Of a stretch of DNA of 64,000 nucleotides, positions 43,897 through 53,064 are shown one piece after another. Made by a program: the position numbers and the translations under genes. Every line of letters starts with the position of its first letter. Positions within the stretch are counted from its first letter, which is position 1. The DNA comes from Pseudanabaena sp. PCC 7367. GTDB taxonomy: Bacteria; Cyanobacteriota; Cyanobacteriia; Pseudanabaenales; Pseudanabaenaceae. The notes beneath the pieces are model-generated. The model searched no databases and was not told the DNA's origin. It saw only the letters and a program-made list of their open reading frames with translations. The DNA lies in contig NC_019690.1 of assembly GCF_000317065.1 (NCBI RefSeq), forward strand, positions 248,001-312,000. The letters are read 5' to 3'.

Positions 43897-44811
43897 TTGG
43901 TGTTATCTACTGAGCCCAGGCGTTTGGAAGAAAAGCAAGCACAATCGGCACCCATTACTAATGATGGTAACCTCACCATTGCCAAGGCGATCGCCAACCT
44001 GCAAGGCGATGACCTGGGTTTGCGGGTCTATTCGGCCTGGTGGTTGGGTCGATTTCGCGTTGATGACCCGATCGCGGTGGACTTGCTGATCGCGGCTCTG
44101 GATGACGAAGACGATCGCACCAGTGCAGGTGGCTATCCGATGCGGCGGAATGCGGCTAGGGCTCTGGGCAAAATCAACAATCCCAAAGCGGTGCAACCCT
44201 TGATTGAGAGCCTTGGTTGTGCTGACTTTTATGTGCGCGAAGCGGCGGCGCAATCGTTGGAAATGCTGGGCGATCGTAGTTGCCTGGAGGCCTTGCAAAA
44301 ACTCTTGGCTAATCAAATCCCCGGTACATTACCAGCCCCCGAAAAGAAAGACCTGGCTCAACCCTATGATGCGATCCTCGAAGCCCTGGGCACATTGGGT
44401 GCAGTCGAGGCGATCCCGATGATTGAACCATTTCTGAGCCATGAAATAGAGCGGGTTAAGTTTGCCGCAGCACGGGCAATGTATCAGTTGACCTTGTTGG
44501 GTGAGAATCCCGCCTCCGCAAATCAATATGGCGATATGTTGATTGAGGGTTTGCAGCATGATGAATTGCAAATTCGCCGCACCGCTCTGGCAGATGTCGG
44601 CGCGATCGGTTATTTCAATGCCGCCCCAGCGATCGCGGCAACCCTGGCCGAAAATAGCCTTAAATTAATTTCCCTCAAAGGCCTGCTAGAGAAGCAAATT
44701 GAGCATAACCACGCCCAAAGCAAGATGCAAGCTAATTCTCACTCTGATCCTTTGCTTCCCGTGTCAGAGGAAATGGCACAGGTGATGCGATTTATGGATG
44801 AGTTGCTGTAG
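43897..44811 (+). CDS. cpcE: Phycocyanobilin lyase subunit CpcE
   Basis: The protein is about 304 aa with HEAT repeats and the CpcE hallmark region AIANLQGDDLGLRVYSAWWLGRFRVDDPIAVDLLIAALDDEDDRTSAGGYPMRRNAARALGKINNPKAV, then FYVREAAAQSLEMLGDRSC, LAQPYDAILEALGTLGAVEAIPMIEPFL and RVKFAAARAMYQLT. With CpcF it attaches phycocyanobilin to Cys84 of CpcA. The start is TTG 43897 or GTG 43900; no ATG or clear ribosome site is nearby. cpcF follows after 189 bases. The pair lies about 9 kb from cpcBA. Confidence 0.94.
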   Translation: MVLSTEPRRLEEKQAQSAPITNDGNLTIAKAIANLQGDDLGLRVYSAWWLGRFRVDDPIAVDLLIAALDDEDDRTSAGGYPMRRNAARALGKINNPKAVQPLIESLGCADFYVREAAAQSLEMLGDRSCLEALQKLLANQIPGTLPAPEKKDLAQPYDAILEALGTLGAVEAIPMIEPFLSHEIERVKFAAARAMYQLTLLGENPASANQYGDMLIEGLQHDELQIRRTALADVGAIGYFNAAPAIAATLAENSLKLISLKGLLEKQIEHNHAQSKMQANSHSDPLLPVSEEMAQVMRFMDELL

Positions 44812-45000
44812 CGCTGGCTTAATTATTGGCTAATTATTGGCTCAATCTGCAAATTAACCTTGAAGCACCTAATCATCAACATCTACTCATCAACTACCGC
44901 GATTGTTCCCTAGCATAACCAACAAAAGCAAAACTAAATAATTGCCAGTTCGCAAATTAGTTTAAATCCTAAACAATAAAATCCTAAGCAATAAAGCCCT

Positions 45001-45771
45001 ATGACTACAGATACCCAGGTTTCGGCATTAATCCAGGCAGTGGTAAAGGCAACTTCCTCTGATAGTCTGCTCACTGCGGTAGAAGACCTCGCCGCGATCG
45101 GCGACCCTGTAGCGATTCCCACTTTGATTGAGGTGCTGGGGTTTAATAATCCTGGTGCGGCGGTGGCAGCAGTAGATGGCTTGATTAGAATTGGGCCGCT
45201 TTGCGTAGATGCTTTGCTAGAACAACTGGATGCTCATAATTATGGGGCTAGGGCTTGGGCAGTCAGGGCTTTGGCTGGAATTGGCGATCCTCGCGCCCTG
45301 GATATTTTACTGGAATCGGCGGTGGAAGATATTGCCCTTAGTGTGCGGCGGGCAGCGGCCAGAGGTTTAGGTAAGATTAATTGGCATTTGCTACCCATCG
45401 AGGCGATCGCTCCGGCTCAATCGCAAACGCTGGTGGCTTTGTTGAAGGTAACCACAGACTCAGAATGGATTGTGCGCTATGCGGCGATAGTTGGTTTACA
45501 GGGCTTGTTGATGGCGATGGATGGTGCACAAGAAGCCAGTCGATCGCAGATTTGTGAATGTGTCGTAGCGATCGGCAAGGAAGATGAGAGCCTGGCAGTA
45601 CGCGCCAGAGCCTGGTTTGTGCAGCAGCAGCTACCCCAGTTGTTTGGTAATTCAGCCGCTGGCCACCAACAGGATTGGCAATCGGCATTGGAATTGCTCT
45701 ATCAACGCAAGTCAAGCGAAAAGCCATTGCCCGAAGGCGATCCACGTCGCTTTTTGAATCTGGTGGGCTAG
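45001..45771 (+). CDS. cpcF: Phycocyanobilin lyase subunit CpcF
   Basis: The 256-aa HEAT-repeat protein has VSALIQAVVKATSSDSLLTAVEDLAAIGDPVAIPTLIEVLGFNNPGAAVAAVDGLIRIGP and NYGARAWAVRALAGIGDPRALDILLESAVEDIALSVRRAAARGLGKINW, the standard CpcF sequence. It partners CpcE in the alpha-phycocyanin lyase/isomerase. It is somewhat longer than many CpcF proteins, with a C-terminal part ending SEKPLPEGDPRRFLNLVG. Confidence 0.93.
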   Translation: MTTDTQVSALIQAVVKATSSDSLLTAVEDLAAIGDPVAIPTLIEVLGFNNPGAAVAAVDGLIRIGPLCVDALLEQLDAHNYGARAWAVRALAGIGDPRALDILLESAVEDIALSVRRAAARGLGKINWHLLPIEAIAPAQSQTLVALLKVTTDSEWIVRYAAIVGLQGLLMAMDGAQEASRSQICECVVAIGKEDESLAVRARAWFVQQQLPQLFGNSAAGHQQDWQSALELLYQRKSSEKPLPEGDPRRFLNLVG

Positions 45772-45793
45772 GAATTAATAATTTACGCCTCAA

Positions 45794-46369
45794 TTAAATC
45801 AGTTCAGTCAATCGCTCTAGAGCAGAAACCAGTTGAATTAGCCCCTGTTTTTTAAGAATTGCTAAATACTCTGACACAGAATAGGGTGGATTTTGATAAT
45901 ACTCGGTGCGGATTTTTTTAGTGCATTGACAAAAGAGCGCTGTCTCTAATGCTAGATGTTCACATAAAAAACTATCTGGATGTTCTGCCCTAATTCCATA
46001 TTGAGCAAGAAGCTGAGCTGGAAAATCTTTTAGGTTTTTGGTGACAATTACATTGCAATCACCTGCGATCGCCGCTGCCAATACATGTCGATCATTGGGA
46101 TCGGGCAGATTCAGGGTCGGGATTATTGGTTCATAATCAAATACTAAGCAATCACGAACTTTATTGTTCATGAGTTGGCGGGTTTTCTCAAGATAATTAC
46201 GATCTAAATCAGGTCTCTTTTTGAGAAGATTTTTTATCCATTCGCGGTGAATATCTTCTGTCCATTTCACTTGGAAAAAGCCAGCGGTAAGTGCCAATTC
46301 CACAAACATATATCGCATTGGCCCAGAGAAAAGGATATTTGCATCAAGGATCGCCATATCTCGAATCAT
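45794..46369 (-). CDS. PIN-domain protein, probable toxin
   Basis: The 191-aa product begins IRDMAILDANILFSGPMRYMFVELAL, with the first PIN aspartate in LDANI; later NLPDPNDRHVLAAAIAGDCNVIVTKNLKDFPAQLL gives the remaining acidic residues. PIN domains are Mg-dependent RNases, usually VapC-like toxins. The upstream gene (9 bases before) encodes an excisionase-type DNA-binding protein, its likely antitoxin. The C-terminal 55 residues are extra relative to small VapC proteins. Confidence 0.85.
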   Translation of the reverse strand: MIRDMAILDANILFSGPMRYMFVELALTAGFFQVKWTEDIHREWIKNLLKKRPDLDRNYLEKTRQLMNNKVRDCLVFDYEPIIPTLNLPDPNDRHVLAAAIAGDCNVIVTKNLKDFPAQLLAQYGIRAEHPDSFLCEHLALETALFCQCTKKIRTEYYQNPPYSVSEYLAILKKQGLIQLVSALERLTELI

Positions 46370-46378
46370 GACTTATAG

Positions 46379-46834
46379 TTAATATCCCACCAAGCCATAC
46401 TTTTGATCTTCCGCAATAAGTTGTTTTATAGCCTGTGCTCTCTCCGCGTCGTCTTTGTCTTTATACGCGCTCAAATTTTTCATCTTGATCCGGCGATGAC
46501 TGCCCACCTTGTGATAGGGGATTTCACCCGCATTGAGCAGCTTAATCAAATAAGGACGCGAGACGTTGAGCAGATCGGCGGCTTCAAAGGTACTCAGTTC
46601 CGCATGTTCAGGAATGATATAGACACTTTTGCCCTGGGCGATCGCTTCTAACAACTGCTCCAGCATGGCGATTGTGGCGGCTGGTAATTCGATCGATTCT
46701 TGACCTAGGCTCAACATTGCTGATGGTAATGGTTCACCTGCCTCTAATCGGGCGGCCAGAAGCTGATGAGCATGATGGGCTAAATCAATATCAGCTTGAG
46801 TAATAGGAGGTTGATTTTTGGTAACTAAGGTCAT
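46379..46834 (-). CDS. Excisionase-type DNA-binding protein, probable antitoxin
   Basis: The protein is about 151 aa from MTLVTKNQPPITQADIDLAHHAH (46834). A central-to-C-terminal helix-turn-helix of the excisionase/MerR-like class is clear: HAELSTFEAADLLNVSRPYLIKLLNAGEIPYHKVGSHRRIKMKNLSAYKD. The frame extends upstream to 46855 (MEAGSPP), less likely. It is directly ahead of the PIN gene, as in known PIN toxin pairs, and would autoregulate the operon. Confidence 0.8.
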   Translation of the reverse strand: MTLVTKNQPPITQADIDLAHHAHQLLAARLEAGEPLPSAMLSLGQESIELPAATIAMLEQLLEAIAQGKSVYIIPEHAELSTFEAADLLNVSRPYLIKLLNAGEIPYHKVGSHRRIKMKNLSAYKDKDDAERAQAIKQLIAEDQKYGLVGY

Positions 46835-47065
46835 AGGTGGGCTTCCTGCTTCCAATTAGGTGGCTGGTTTATGCTTAAATTATGGCATAAGTGCAATAAG
46901 TGAAACAGGTGGAGTAAGCCAGGCTGAGTGAGGCTAAGCGAGGCTAAATATAATCTCCCTGCCGATCGGCTCAAAGTTACTGCCTCCTAACCTCATAACT
47001 GCCTCAAGCTCTAGCCCAGACTCCGCTAAAAGCTTTGCGCACAAAAGTTTTAAATCACGAAAGTT

Positions 47066-47224
47066 TTAAATTAAGTCGTTTTTGTAAACATCGATCACTT
47101 GCGTGCAGTTGAAGATGAACTCACTATAGTCAGCAATAGTATCAACCCCAACCAAGTTGAAAGCAATTTCCAAGGCTGCCCACGCAGTTAGCTTTATTAG
47201 TAATACTTTCCATTGACTCTTCAT
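47066..47224 (-). CDS. Small (52 aa) conserved-looking membrane-associated protein
   Basis: A minus-strand ATG at 47224 opens 52 codons: MKSQWKVLLIKLTAWAALEI, then AFNLVGVDTIADYSEFIF and a short polar tail ending KNDLI. The pattern (basic start, amphipathic or hydrophobic helix, VGVDTIADYSEFIF) resembles small cyanobacterial proteins of unknown function that I have seen with LNxVGIDxxADYSEYxF. Ribosome site AAGG is weak. Function unknown. Confidence 0.55.
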   Translation of the reverse strand: MKSQWKVLLIKLTAWAALEIAFNLVGVDTIADYSEFIFNCTQVIDVYKNDLI

Positions 47225-47878
47225 GACGCAACCTTTGGATCTATGGTGGTGTTTGAGAGCTCAAAATTGATACTTGCATGGGTTTATTTGCATCTGTCTA
47301 AATATGTCCAACCGAGCATTGCAGGTAGTCCAGGGTGGCTAGTTTAGTTAGATAACCAAAGGGACATAGTGGGACATAGTGGGACATAGTGCTTAGAGGC
47401 CATGAAGCAGTTGCTAACTGATTCCACAGAACCATCCCCGAATCAGTAAAATAACTATCAAAGACACTGCTTATTTCGTTTGTGCAACTTTTTGTAAAGC
47501 TCAATATACATATCTTAATATTGACCTGATGGTTTGTGGAAGTGGGATAACCGAATCAGTGATTATTACTATTTCTATTGGAGTAGCAGCATCTGGAGCC
47601 GATTATGTGGCTCTGTGGCGAGCAAATGGTGATTGACATTTCACAAAGAGGATAATCGAAGTGAGCTTGCCTCTAAACAATGGGCATTCTATCCAAACCA
47701 AAACCTCAACCGATTAGCTATGAAGTCACTACAGATTGACAGATTGAATATGTAGATAATGCAGTATCTATATGCGGTTTTAGCAATAACTGGCTCATTC
47801 TGGATCATGAAATGCTAAATTTGTCTATAGAAAATAATTTAATTTTTTCAAAGACTGGGCGGGGGCTCAATTCAGAAT
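47225..47878. other. Intergenic region with a threefold 10-bp repeat
   Basis: No convincing gene is seen in 654 bp. GGGACATAGT is repeated three times at 47361-47390. A minus-strand frame across it looks like chance. The part 47520-47850 is of mixed composition with scattered stops and may be decayed coding sequence. Confidence 0.4.
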
Positions 47879-48070
47879 ATGTATAACCATCAGCAAATCC
47901 AATTGGCAATCAGTATATTGAAAAGTGATGCTCGATTGCCTGCATTTGTGCATCAGGAGCTAATTTGGGTGTGGGAAAAATATATCAGTGGTATTGCTTT
48001 GGGTTGCAACGAGAACGAATTACTGGATACGGCGATCCAACTTGTTTTGGAAAGGCAATTGGAGGGATGA
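47879..48070 (+). CDS. Small hypothetical protein
   Basis: The 63-aa product, MYNHQQIQLAISILKSDARLPAFVHQELIWVWEKYISGIALGCNENELLDTAIQLVLERQLEG, looks like two or three amphipathic helices. No known family is recognised. No clear ribosome site. It is convergent with the HEAT gene 14 bases away. Confidence 0.45.
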   Translation: MYNHQQIQLAISILKSDARLPAFVHQELIWVWEKYISGIALGCNENELLDTAIQLVLERQLEG

Positions 48071-48084
48071 TCGCCTCTATAACA

Positions 48085-48600
48085 TTACTGATGGAGATTT
48101 CTGGCTCTGGCGCGAACTGATGCTGCTGGATCATCGATCGCCTTGGCCAAGGCTTGATTAGCCTGCGGTTCTAGGTCGGGATTAATCTCCGCTAGATAAC
48201 ATAACGCATCCAGTGACCAGGTGCGCAGGAATGGGCGTTTATGGCTTAGTAAGGGAGTTAACCATTGGTGTAGCGACTCAGTTTGTGCAAGGGAAATTGG
48301 CAAATGGCGAAGTGATTGACAGAGGTGTAATTGGGCGCTCCAGGAAGTAAGGTGTTCAAGCTGCTGTAATAATCTCTTTATCTGTGTTTCAGAGATATTA
48401 TTACCATTCTCTAAGTGATGCTTAATTAACCAGGTGGCTGCATCATTTAGGTTATGCTCGGCTTGTTCTAATAAACTAATTAGGCGATCTAAATAACCTG
48501 GCTCGGTGGCGAACTGGTTTACGATCGCCATTAAGAATGGTTTCGATCGCCCATCATATTGGCTCAGTTCGGCTTTGAGTTGGAGGTTGAGTTCTTCCAT
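48085..48600 (-). CDS. Helical-repeat (HEAT-like) hypothetical protein
   Basis: The 171-aa helical protein reads YLDRLISLLEQAEHNLNDAATWLIKHHLENG, then LLSHKRPFLRTWSLDALCYLAEINPDLEPQANQALAKAIDDPAASVRARARNLHQ; the last part is a clear HEAT-like repeat (FLRTWSLDALCYLAE, ASVRARARNL). Unlike the other HEAT proteins here it lacks phycobilin-lyase features and resembles a general conserved bacterial protein. It is downstream of nadB, 38 bases away on the same strand, so probably cotranscribed. Confidence 0.6.
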   Translation of the reverse strand: MEELNLQLKAELSQYDGRSKPFLMAIVNQFATEPGYLDRLISLLEQAEHNLNDAATWLIKHHLENGNNISETQIKRLLQQLEHLTSWSAQLHLCQSLRHLPISLAQTESLHQWLTPLLSHKRPFLRTWSLDALCYLAEINPDLEPQANQALAKAIDDPAASVRARARNLHQ

Positions 48601-48637
48601 TTGAGTTTGCAGCCTATCTACGCTTAATCACTCTCGC

Positions 48638-50467
48638 TCATTGAATTGGATGGATTGGGCTGGTAGTAAGCCGATCGCCCTGTACTATTGTATGCACCCG
48701 CCATTGCTCTTGGGTCTCAGGGAAATCCTGGCGATAGTGCCCACCTCGGCTTTCGGTTCTAAACAGGGCACTGCGCAGAATTAAATAACTCACGTCTAAT
48801 AAATTCATCACTTCGATCGCTTGCCGCAAATATTGCTCCGCTTGCGAATTAGCAAAGGGACTAGTAAGGGAATTAGTAAATTGGTTGGATTCCTCTGGCT
48901 GTAAATGATTGATAAATTGATAGATGCTTAAATTAGTCAATTGCGATCGCCATTCTTTTACTTGCTCTAGGGCGATCGATAAAACATCAGATTCCCGACT
49001 GATCGCCGCACTCCGCCACATCAGTTGGGGTAGTTCTTGGCGGATGGTTTTAATTATTTCTATTTCTGCTGGCCAATTGCTGGTGTCTATTTGGCGGGTT
49101 TGGTCTTCGGGTTGAATAGGAGGTTGCTTAAAATTAATAGAATTAATAGTTAAATCCGGTTCGAGCTGCGCCAACGTAGCCGCAAATACCAGGCATTCCA
49201 GCAGCGAATTACTCGCCAATCGATTCGCGCCATGTACGCCTGTGCTGGCCACCTCGCCGATCGCATAGAGGCCAGGGATTGAAGTTTGGCTATTTAAATC
49301 CACGGCCACACCACCCATCCAGTAATGGTTTGCTGGTGCAACTGGAATTGGCGTGGTAAATACATCAATGGCATATTTCTGGCAGACTTGAATGATTTGC
49401 GGGAAGCGGCGGTTAATTGTCTCGGTGGGAATGGGGCGCAGGTCTAGATAAACATTCTCGATCGCCTGGTTGGGATTGCTTGCCGTATCTTTTTGGGAAT
49501 GGTTGGCTAGGTTCATTTTGAGATTTGTCTTCAATAAATGCTGGAAGATCGCCCGACTCACCACATCACGGGGAGCCAGTTCTCCGGCTGGATCATAATT
49601 AAACGCAAAGCGATCGCCCTTTTCATCAACTAAATGCGCTCCTTCACCCCGCACTGCTTCGCTAATCAAAAAATGTGGCGCGTTCTCTTTATGCAAAGCC
49701 GTAGGATGAAATTGCACGAATTCTAAATCTCGCAACTTAGCACCAGCCCGCCAGGCGATCGCCACCCCATCCCCCACACTCACAGTTGGATTAGTGGTTT
49801 GGGCATAGACTTGACCGCCACCGCCCGTGGCCAGAATCACCGCCCCGGCAGCTAACCAATGAATTTGATTGCGATATAGCAAACATACTCCCTGACAGCG
49901 TTTGGTTTGCTCGTTTTGCCATAGCCTCAATACCAATGCCTGGGTGATGACTTGAATATTGGTGCGTTCCAGGACTCGTTCAATCAGCACGGTCACAACG
50001 GCTTTACCGGTGGTGTCGGCGGAATGCAATACCCTGGGGCGGGAATGGGCGGCTTCCAAGGTCATCGCCAGGTCTTTCCCATGCCGATCGAAGGCTACGC
50101 CCAGTTTCAACAGCGAATCGATCGCCTCCGGTGCGGTTTCTACCAAAAACCTGACTGCATCGGGATCACACAGACCTACTCCGGCTTTGATCGTGTCTTC
50201 GTAGTGCAATGCGGCGGAATCAGTGGGAGCGATCGCGGCGGCAATTCCCCCCTGTGCCCAACTGCTGGAACCATATTTCAGCTTGTCTTTGGTAATTAGG
50301 CCAATTTTGAGATGGGCTGGCAATCGCAACGCTGCATAGAGTCCGGCGGCACCACTACCCACAATGATTACATCGAATTGGGTGGGAAATTCGTTCAGGT
50401 CGGCGGCGATCGCTATCTCAGTCGTTTCGGCGGTCTGAGTGATTTTTATGTCAGCAGGGTTAGACAT
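48638..50467 (-). CDS. nadB: L-aspartate oxidase
   Basis: The 609-aa flavoprotein of the succinate dehydrogenase/fumarate reductase family shows DVIIVGSGAAGLYAALRLPAHL (FAD-binding), YGSSSWAQGGIAAAIAPTDSAALHYEDTIKAGVGLCDP, LVETAPEAIDSLLKLGVAFDRHG, ILATGGGGQVYAQTTNPTVSVGDGVAIAWRAGAKLRDLEFVQFHPTALH, SEAVRGEGAHLV and HYWMGGVAVDLNSQTSIPGLYAIGEVASTGVHGANRLASNSLLECLVFA. It oxidises aspartate to iminoaspartate in NAD synthesis. Slightly longer than many NadB (about 540) because of inserts in the C-terminal helical part. Confidence 0.95.
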   Translation of the reverse strand: MSNPADIKITQTAETTEIAIAADLNEFPTQFDVIIVGSGAAGLYAALRLPAHLKIGLITKDKLKYGSSSWAQGGIAAAIAPTDSAALHYEDTIKAGVGLCDPDAVRFLVETAPEAIDSLLKLGVAFDRHGKDLAMTLEAAHSRPRVLHSADTTGKAVVTVLIERVLERTNIQVITQALVLRLWQNEQTKRCQGVCLLYRNQIHWLAAGAVILATGGGGQVYAQTTNPTVSVGDGVAIAWRAGAKLRDLEFVQFHPTALHKENAPHFLISEAVRGEGAHLVDEKGDRFAFNYDPAGELAPRDVVSRAIFQHLLKTNLKMNLANHSQKDTASNPNQAIENVYLDLRPIPTETINRRFPQIIQVCQKYAIDVFTTPIPVAPANHYWMGGVAVDLNSQTSIPGLYAIGEVASTGVHGANRLASNSLLECLVFAATLAQLEPDLTINSINFKQPPIQPEDQTRQIDTSNWPAEIEIIKTIRQELPQLMWRSAAISRESDVLSIALEQVKEWRSQLTNLSIYQFINHLQPEESNQFTNSLTSPFANSQAEQYLRQAIEVMNLLDVSYLILRSALFRTESRGGHYRQDFPETQEQWRVHTIVQGDRLTTSPIHPIQ

Positions 50468-50593
50468 CTAGGTGGGGGTGGGTCGGTTGTAAGTTTTACC
50501 TAGTGTAAGCCCTGGAGTGCTTGGTTGGTGTTGGATTGGTGCGATTGGCCAAGAATTTTATCGTAGACTGGGGTTATGGCGCAAATCATCGAA

Positions 50594-51178
50594 TTATTTT
50601 TGCTCAACTGGAAAAACAGCCACCACGGGAACTTGCACATCGGGGAAAGCCTGCAAACTAATACTCTCTCCGGCTCTGTAAATCTGAGATGAGCCATAGC
50701 GATCGCCAGTAGCCAGCCAATAAACTTCAATACACTGCGCTTCAATATCCACCAACCAGACTTCTAAAATTCCCGCCGCTGCATACATCGGCATTTTGAC
50801 ATTGCGATCGAACGCCAGCGAGCTATCCGCCACTTCGATTAATAGATAAATATCCGCTGGGGTGGGATGAGCAGAAATATAGAAATCCGCTTTTCGCTTG
50901 AGCAGGGCTAGATCCGGCTGGGGTTGGGAATTGGGCGGCAGTTGAATCGAGCTTTGCACCCGTAGTTGGATTCGGTCAATTAACTGGCTCATTAAGATGT
51001 GGTTGAGCCGATCGACACAGGTAGCATGCTTAGTTCCAACTGGCGACATATAAACAATCTCTCCGGCGATTAATTCCACCCGATCGTGATCACTGATTAC
51101 CCCGGCCTGGTAAATGCGGTAATACTCATCAACGGTGAATAACTTTTTGGTTACTTGAGCAGTCACAGGTGCGATCAT
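50594..51178 (-). CDS. Uma2 family endonuclease-like protein (type B)
   Basis: The 194-aa type B Uma2 protein has MIAPVTAQVTKKLFTVDEYYRIY, HDRVELIAGEIVYMSPVGTKHATCVDRL, QPQPDLALLKRK and ADIYLLIEVADSSLAFDRNVKMPMYAAAGILEVWLVDIEAQ. It is closest to the IS-interrupted copy at 9415. It lies 5 bases behind a type A gene, the third A-B pair of the window. Confidence 0.85.
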   Translation of the reverse strand: MIAPVTAQVTKKLFTVDEYYRIYQAGVISDHDRVELIAGEIVYMSPVGTKHATCVDRLNHILMSQLIDRIQLRVQSSIQLPPNSQPQPDLALLKRKADFYISAHPTPADIYLLIEVADSSLAFDRNVKMPMYAAAGILEVWLVDIEAQCIEVYWLATGDRYGSSQIYRAGESISLQAFPDVQVPVVAVFPVEQK

Positions 51179-51183
51179 GATTT

Positions 51184-51765
51184 TTATTCCTCCCAGATAA
51201 AATCTAAATCCAACTCAAACCCTGGTAATATTGCTTCACCGCTCAGGGTTTGGGGCATTGCTAATAATTCTTTATCTCTACCAGGGCGATAGATTTCTAC
51301 TTGCTTGGCCTCTGGATTAATCAACCAGCCCAGCTTTGCCCCATTCTCGATATATTCAATCAGCTTCGCTTGCATCACTTTCAGCACATCACTGGGTGAC
51401 ATCAACTCCATCACGAAATCGGGACAAATTTTAGCAAACTTCGTGCGTTCAGCTTTACCAAGGGACTCATAGCGATCGTTACGAATCCAACTCATATCCG
51501 GGGCACGAATCGCCCCATTCGGCAGAGTAAACCCACCATTGGAATCAAAGCAATGACCCAATTTAGTTTTACGATTCCAAATCACCAGGTTTGCGCCTAG
51601 CTCAATATTATTTTCACTTGTTTCAATGCCAGTGGGGGACATAATGATTAAATCTCCGGTGGCGCTGCGCTCGAATCGCAGGTCAGGATTGCGGCGACAT
51701 AGTTGATAAAACTGTTCATCACTCAGTTCTATAACTGATTCGAGGTTGAGGGTATGGGCAGTCAT
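51184..51765 (-). CDS. Uma2 family endonuclease-like protein (type A)
   Basis: The 193-aa type A Uma2 protein has ENNIELGANLVIWNRKTKLGHCFDSNGGF, AIRAPDMSWIRNDRYESLGKAERTKF, CPDFVMELMSPSDVLKVMQAKL and EYIENGAKLGWLINPEAKQ. First gene of an A-B pair with the type B gene at 50594. Its leader has TGAGGCCATC before the ATG like the other type A genes, with a partly eroded palindrome. Confidence 0.85.
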   Translation of the reverse strand: MTAHTLNLESVIELSDEQFYQLCRRNPDLRFERSATGDLIIMSPTGIETSENNIELGANLVIWNRKTKLGHCFDSNGGFTLPNGAIRAPDMSWIRNDRYESLGKAERTKFAKICPDFVMELMSPSDVLKVMQAKLIEYIENGAKLGWLINPEAKQVEIYRPGRDKELLAMPQTLSGEAILPGFELDLDFIWEE

Positions 51766-52072
51766 GATGGCCTCACTGACTTACTGAGGTAAGGAATTGT
51801 GCTTCTATTTTACCTATGATTCTTTGCGATGCTGGAGTGTTGCTTTGTTTAGTTGACCGTTCTCAGCTAGCTCTATAAATTTAAGCCTTGCATTTAATTT
51901 GAAATTAATGTTTAAATGTGGCGTTCTTAAGGTACAATCACACATCGATTCGGCATCAATAATCACCAGTTAAACATTACATATATATACCTGACCTGAT
52001 GGAATAGCTGGAATTAGCCAATAAACATCCTCAAGATAGCCAGATAAAACTTGTCATAGAGAGCCGCGAACC
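51766..52072. other. Intergenic region
   Basis: No gene is seen. It contains the leader of the Uma2 gene and an AT-rich stretch with ATATATATAC near 51980-51990, possibly a promoter for the small gene at 52073. Confidence 0.35.
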
Positions 52073-52324
52073 ATGTATACCTCTCTCCTGCAAACCGCAG
52101 GACTCCTTGCTTGCCATTGCCGCATTAGCCCTGAAACGATCCAGGCGGGTATTTTGATTGTTACACCAGAATTTCGATCGCCCCAAATCACCCACTTGCC
52201 GCAGTCGATCAGTGATGGTGAGGCGACCTTAATCGATTTAGATAGTGAAAACACCTATCAGGTGACTGTACCCGACGAAGTGGGTTGTTTTTATGATGTG
52301 GAGTTGCAGCGGATTCCGGCGTGA
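52073..52324 (+). CDS. Small cyanobacterial hypothetical protein
   Basis: The 83-aa product, MYTSLLQTAGLLACHCRISPETIQAGILIVTPEFRSPQITHLPQSISDGEATLIDLDSENTYQVTVPDEVGCFYDVELQRIPA, has beta-rich composition and good codon usage. No family is recognised. It is convergent with the STAS gene at 52358. Confidence 0.6.
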   Translation: MYTSLLQTAGLLACHCRISPETIQAGILIVTPEFRSPQITHLPQSISDGEATLIDLDSENTYQVTVPDEVGCFYDVELQRIPA

Positions 52325-52357
52325 GGATTAATAGCCTTTGAACGATTAGCGATCGAC

Positions 52358-52771
52358 CTAGGGCAGTTCTAGCAACTGGGGGATCGCTGCTTCAAATTCT
52401 TCACGGGTATCATAGATATACAAAATTTTATGCATATTCGTGATCTCAAATAGCATACTGGGCTGGTGTTGCAGCGCACAAACAGCGATCTTACCACCGA
52501 AGAACTTAGCCAGATTAAAAGCTAGCGCCAGCGCCCCAATGCCAGTGCTATCCATCATTGTCACCGCTTGCATATCAAATAAAACCAACGGTGGCTCATC
52601 AACAATTTCATCGGTAAGGCGATTGCGAATTTCAGTTGCATTGCTAGCATCAATTTGGCCGCGTAATTTAATTAACAGAATCGGAAAATTATTCCATCGA
52701 TAGTACGATAGGCTCACATTGCTGGTTTTGCCAAACCTTAAGTCTTCCATTTTGTTGATAGTAGCTTGCAT
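52358..52771 (-). CDS. STAS-domain protein (anti-sigma factor antagonist-like)
   Basis: The 137-aa product has a STAS fold: FPILLIKLRGQIDASNATEIRNRLTDEIVDEPPLVLFDMQAVTMMDSTGIGALALAFNLAKFFGGKIAVCAL. The DSTGIG loop carries the Ser that anti-sigma kinases phosphorylate. Such proteins act in partner-switching control of transcription or signalling. No kinase or phosphatase gene is adjacent. The start could be MQATINKMED or the Met seven codons later. Confidence 0.85.
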   Translation of the reverse strand: MQATINKMEDLRFGKTSNVSLSYYRWNNFPILLIKLRGQIDASNATEIRNRLTDEIVDEPPLVLFDMQAVTMMDSTGIGALALAFNLAKFFGGKIAVCALQHQPSMLFEITNMHKILYIYDTREEFEAAIPQLLELP

Positions 52772-53064
52772 CTGGATCGTCGGCCTCCTTGGATAGATTT
52801 GAGTTTAGATCCCATCTATCTAAAGGTAGAGCTAAATATGATTGGAGGCTGTAGGAAAAAGTAGGTAGATTGTGGGATTCGCATTACTTAGTAATTATGC
52901 CTTGATAGAATCATATCTTGATAAAATCATACCTTGACATATAGATTTAGGGCTGTTGCTTAAAGTTACAAAAGCCCTAAAGGTTTATATTTATTTACAG
53001 ATATTTCTACCTGTTGCTGGGTTAAGCGTCGATCGCTACTTAACGCCAATGTCTAGTTAGCTAT
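52772..53064. other. Intergenic region
   Basis: No gene is visible. Short repeats such as TGATAGAATCATATCTTGATAAAATCATACCTTG (two 15-17 bp imperfect copies near 52903-52938) are present; no terminator stands out. Confidence 0.3.

Noticed and set aside
47298-47504. Minus-strand ORF of 68 codons covering the GGGACATAGT repeats
   Set aside because: No family resemblance, it includes the tandem repeat and has no good ribosome site; probably chance.
49952-50299. Plus-strand ORF of 115 codons inside nadB
   Set aside because: Opposite-strand shadow of the highly conserved nadB FAD domain.
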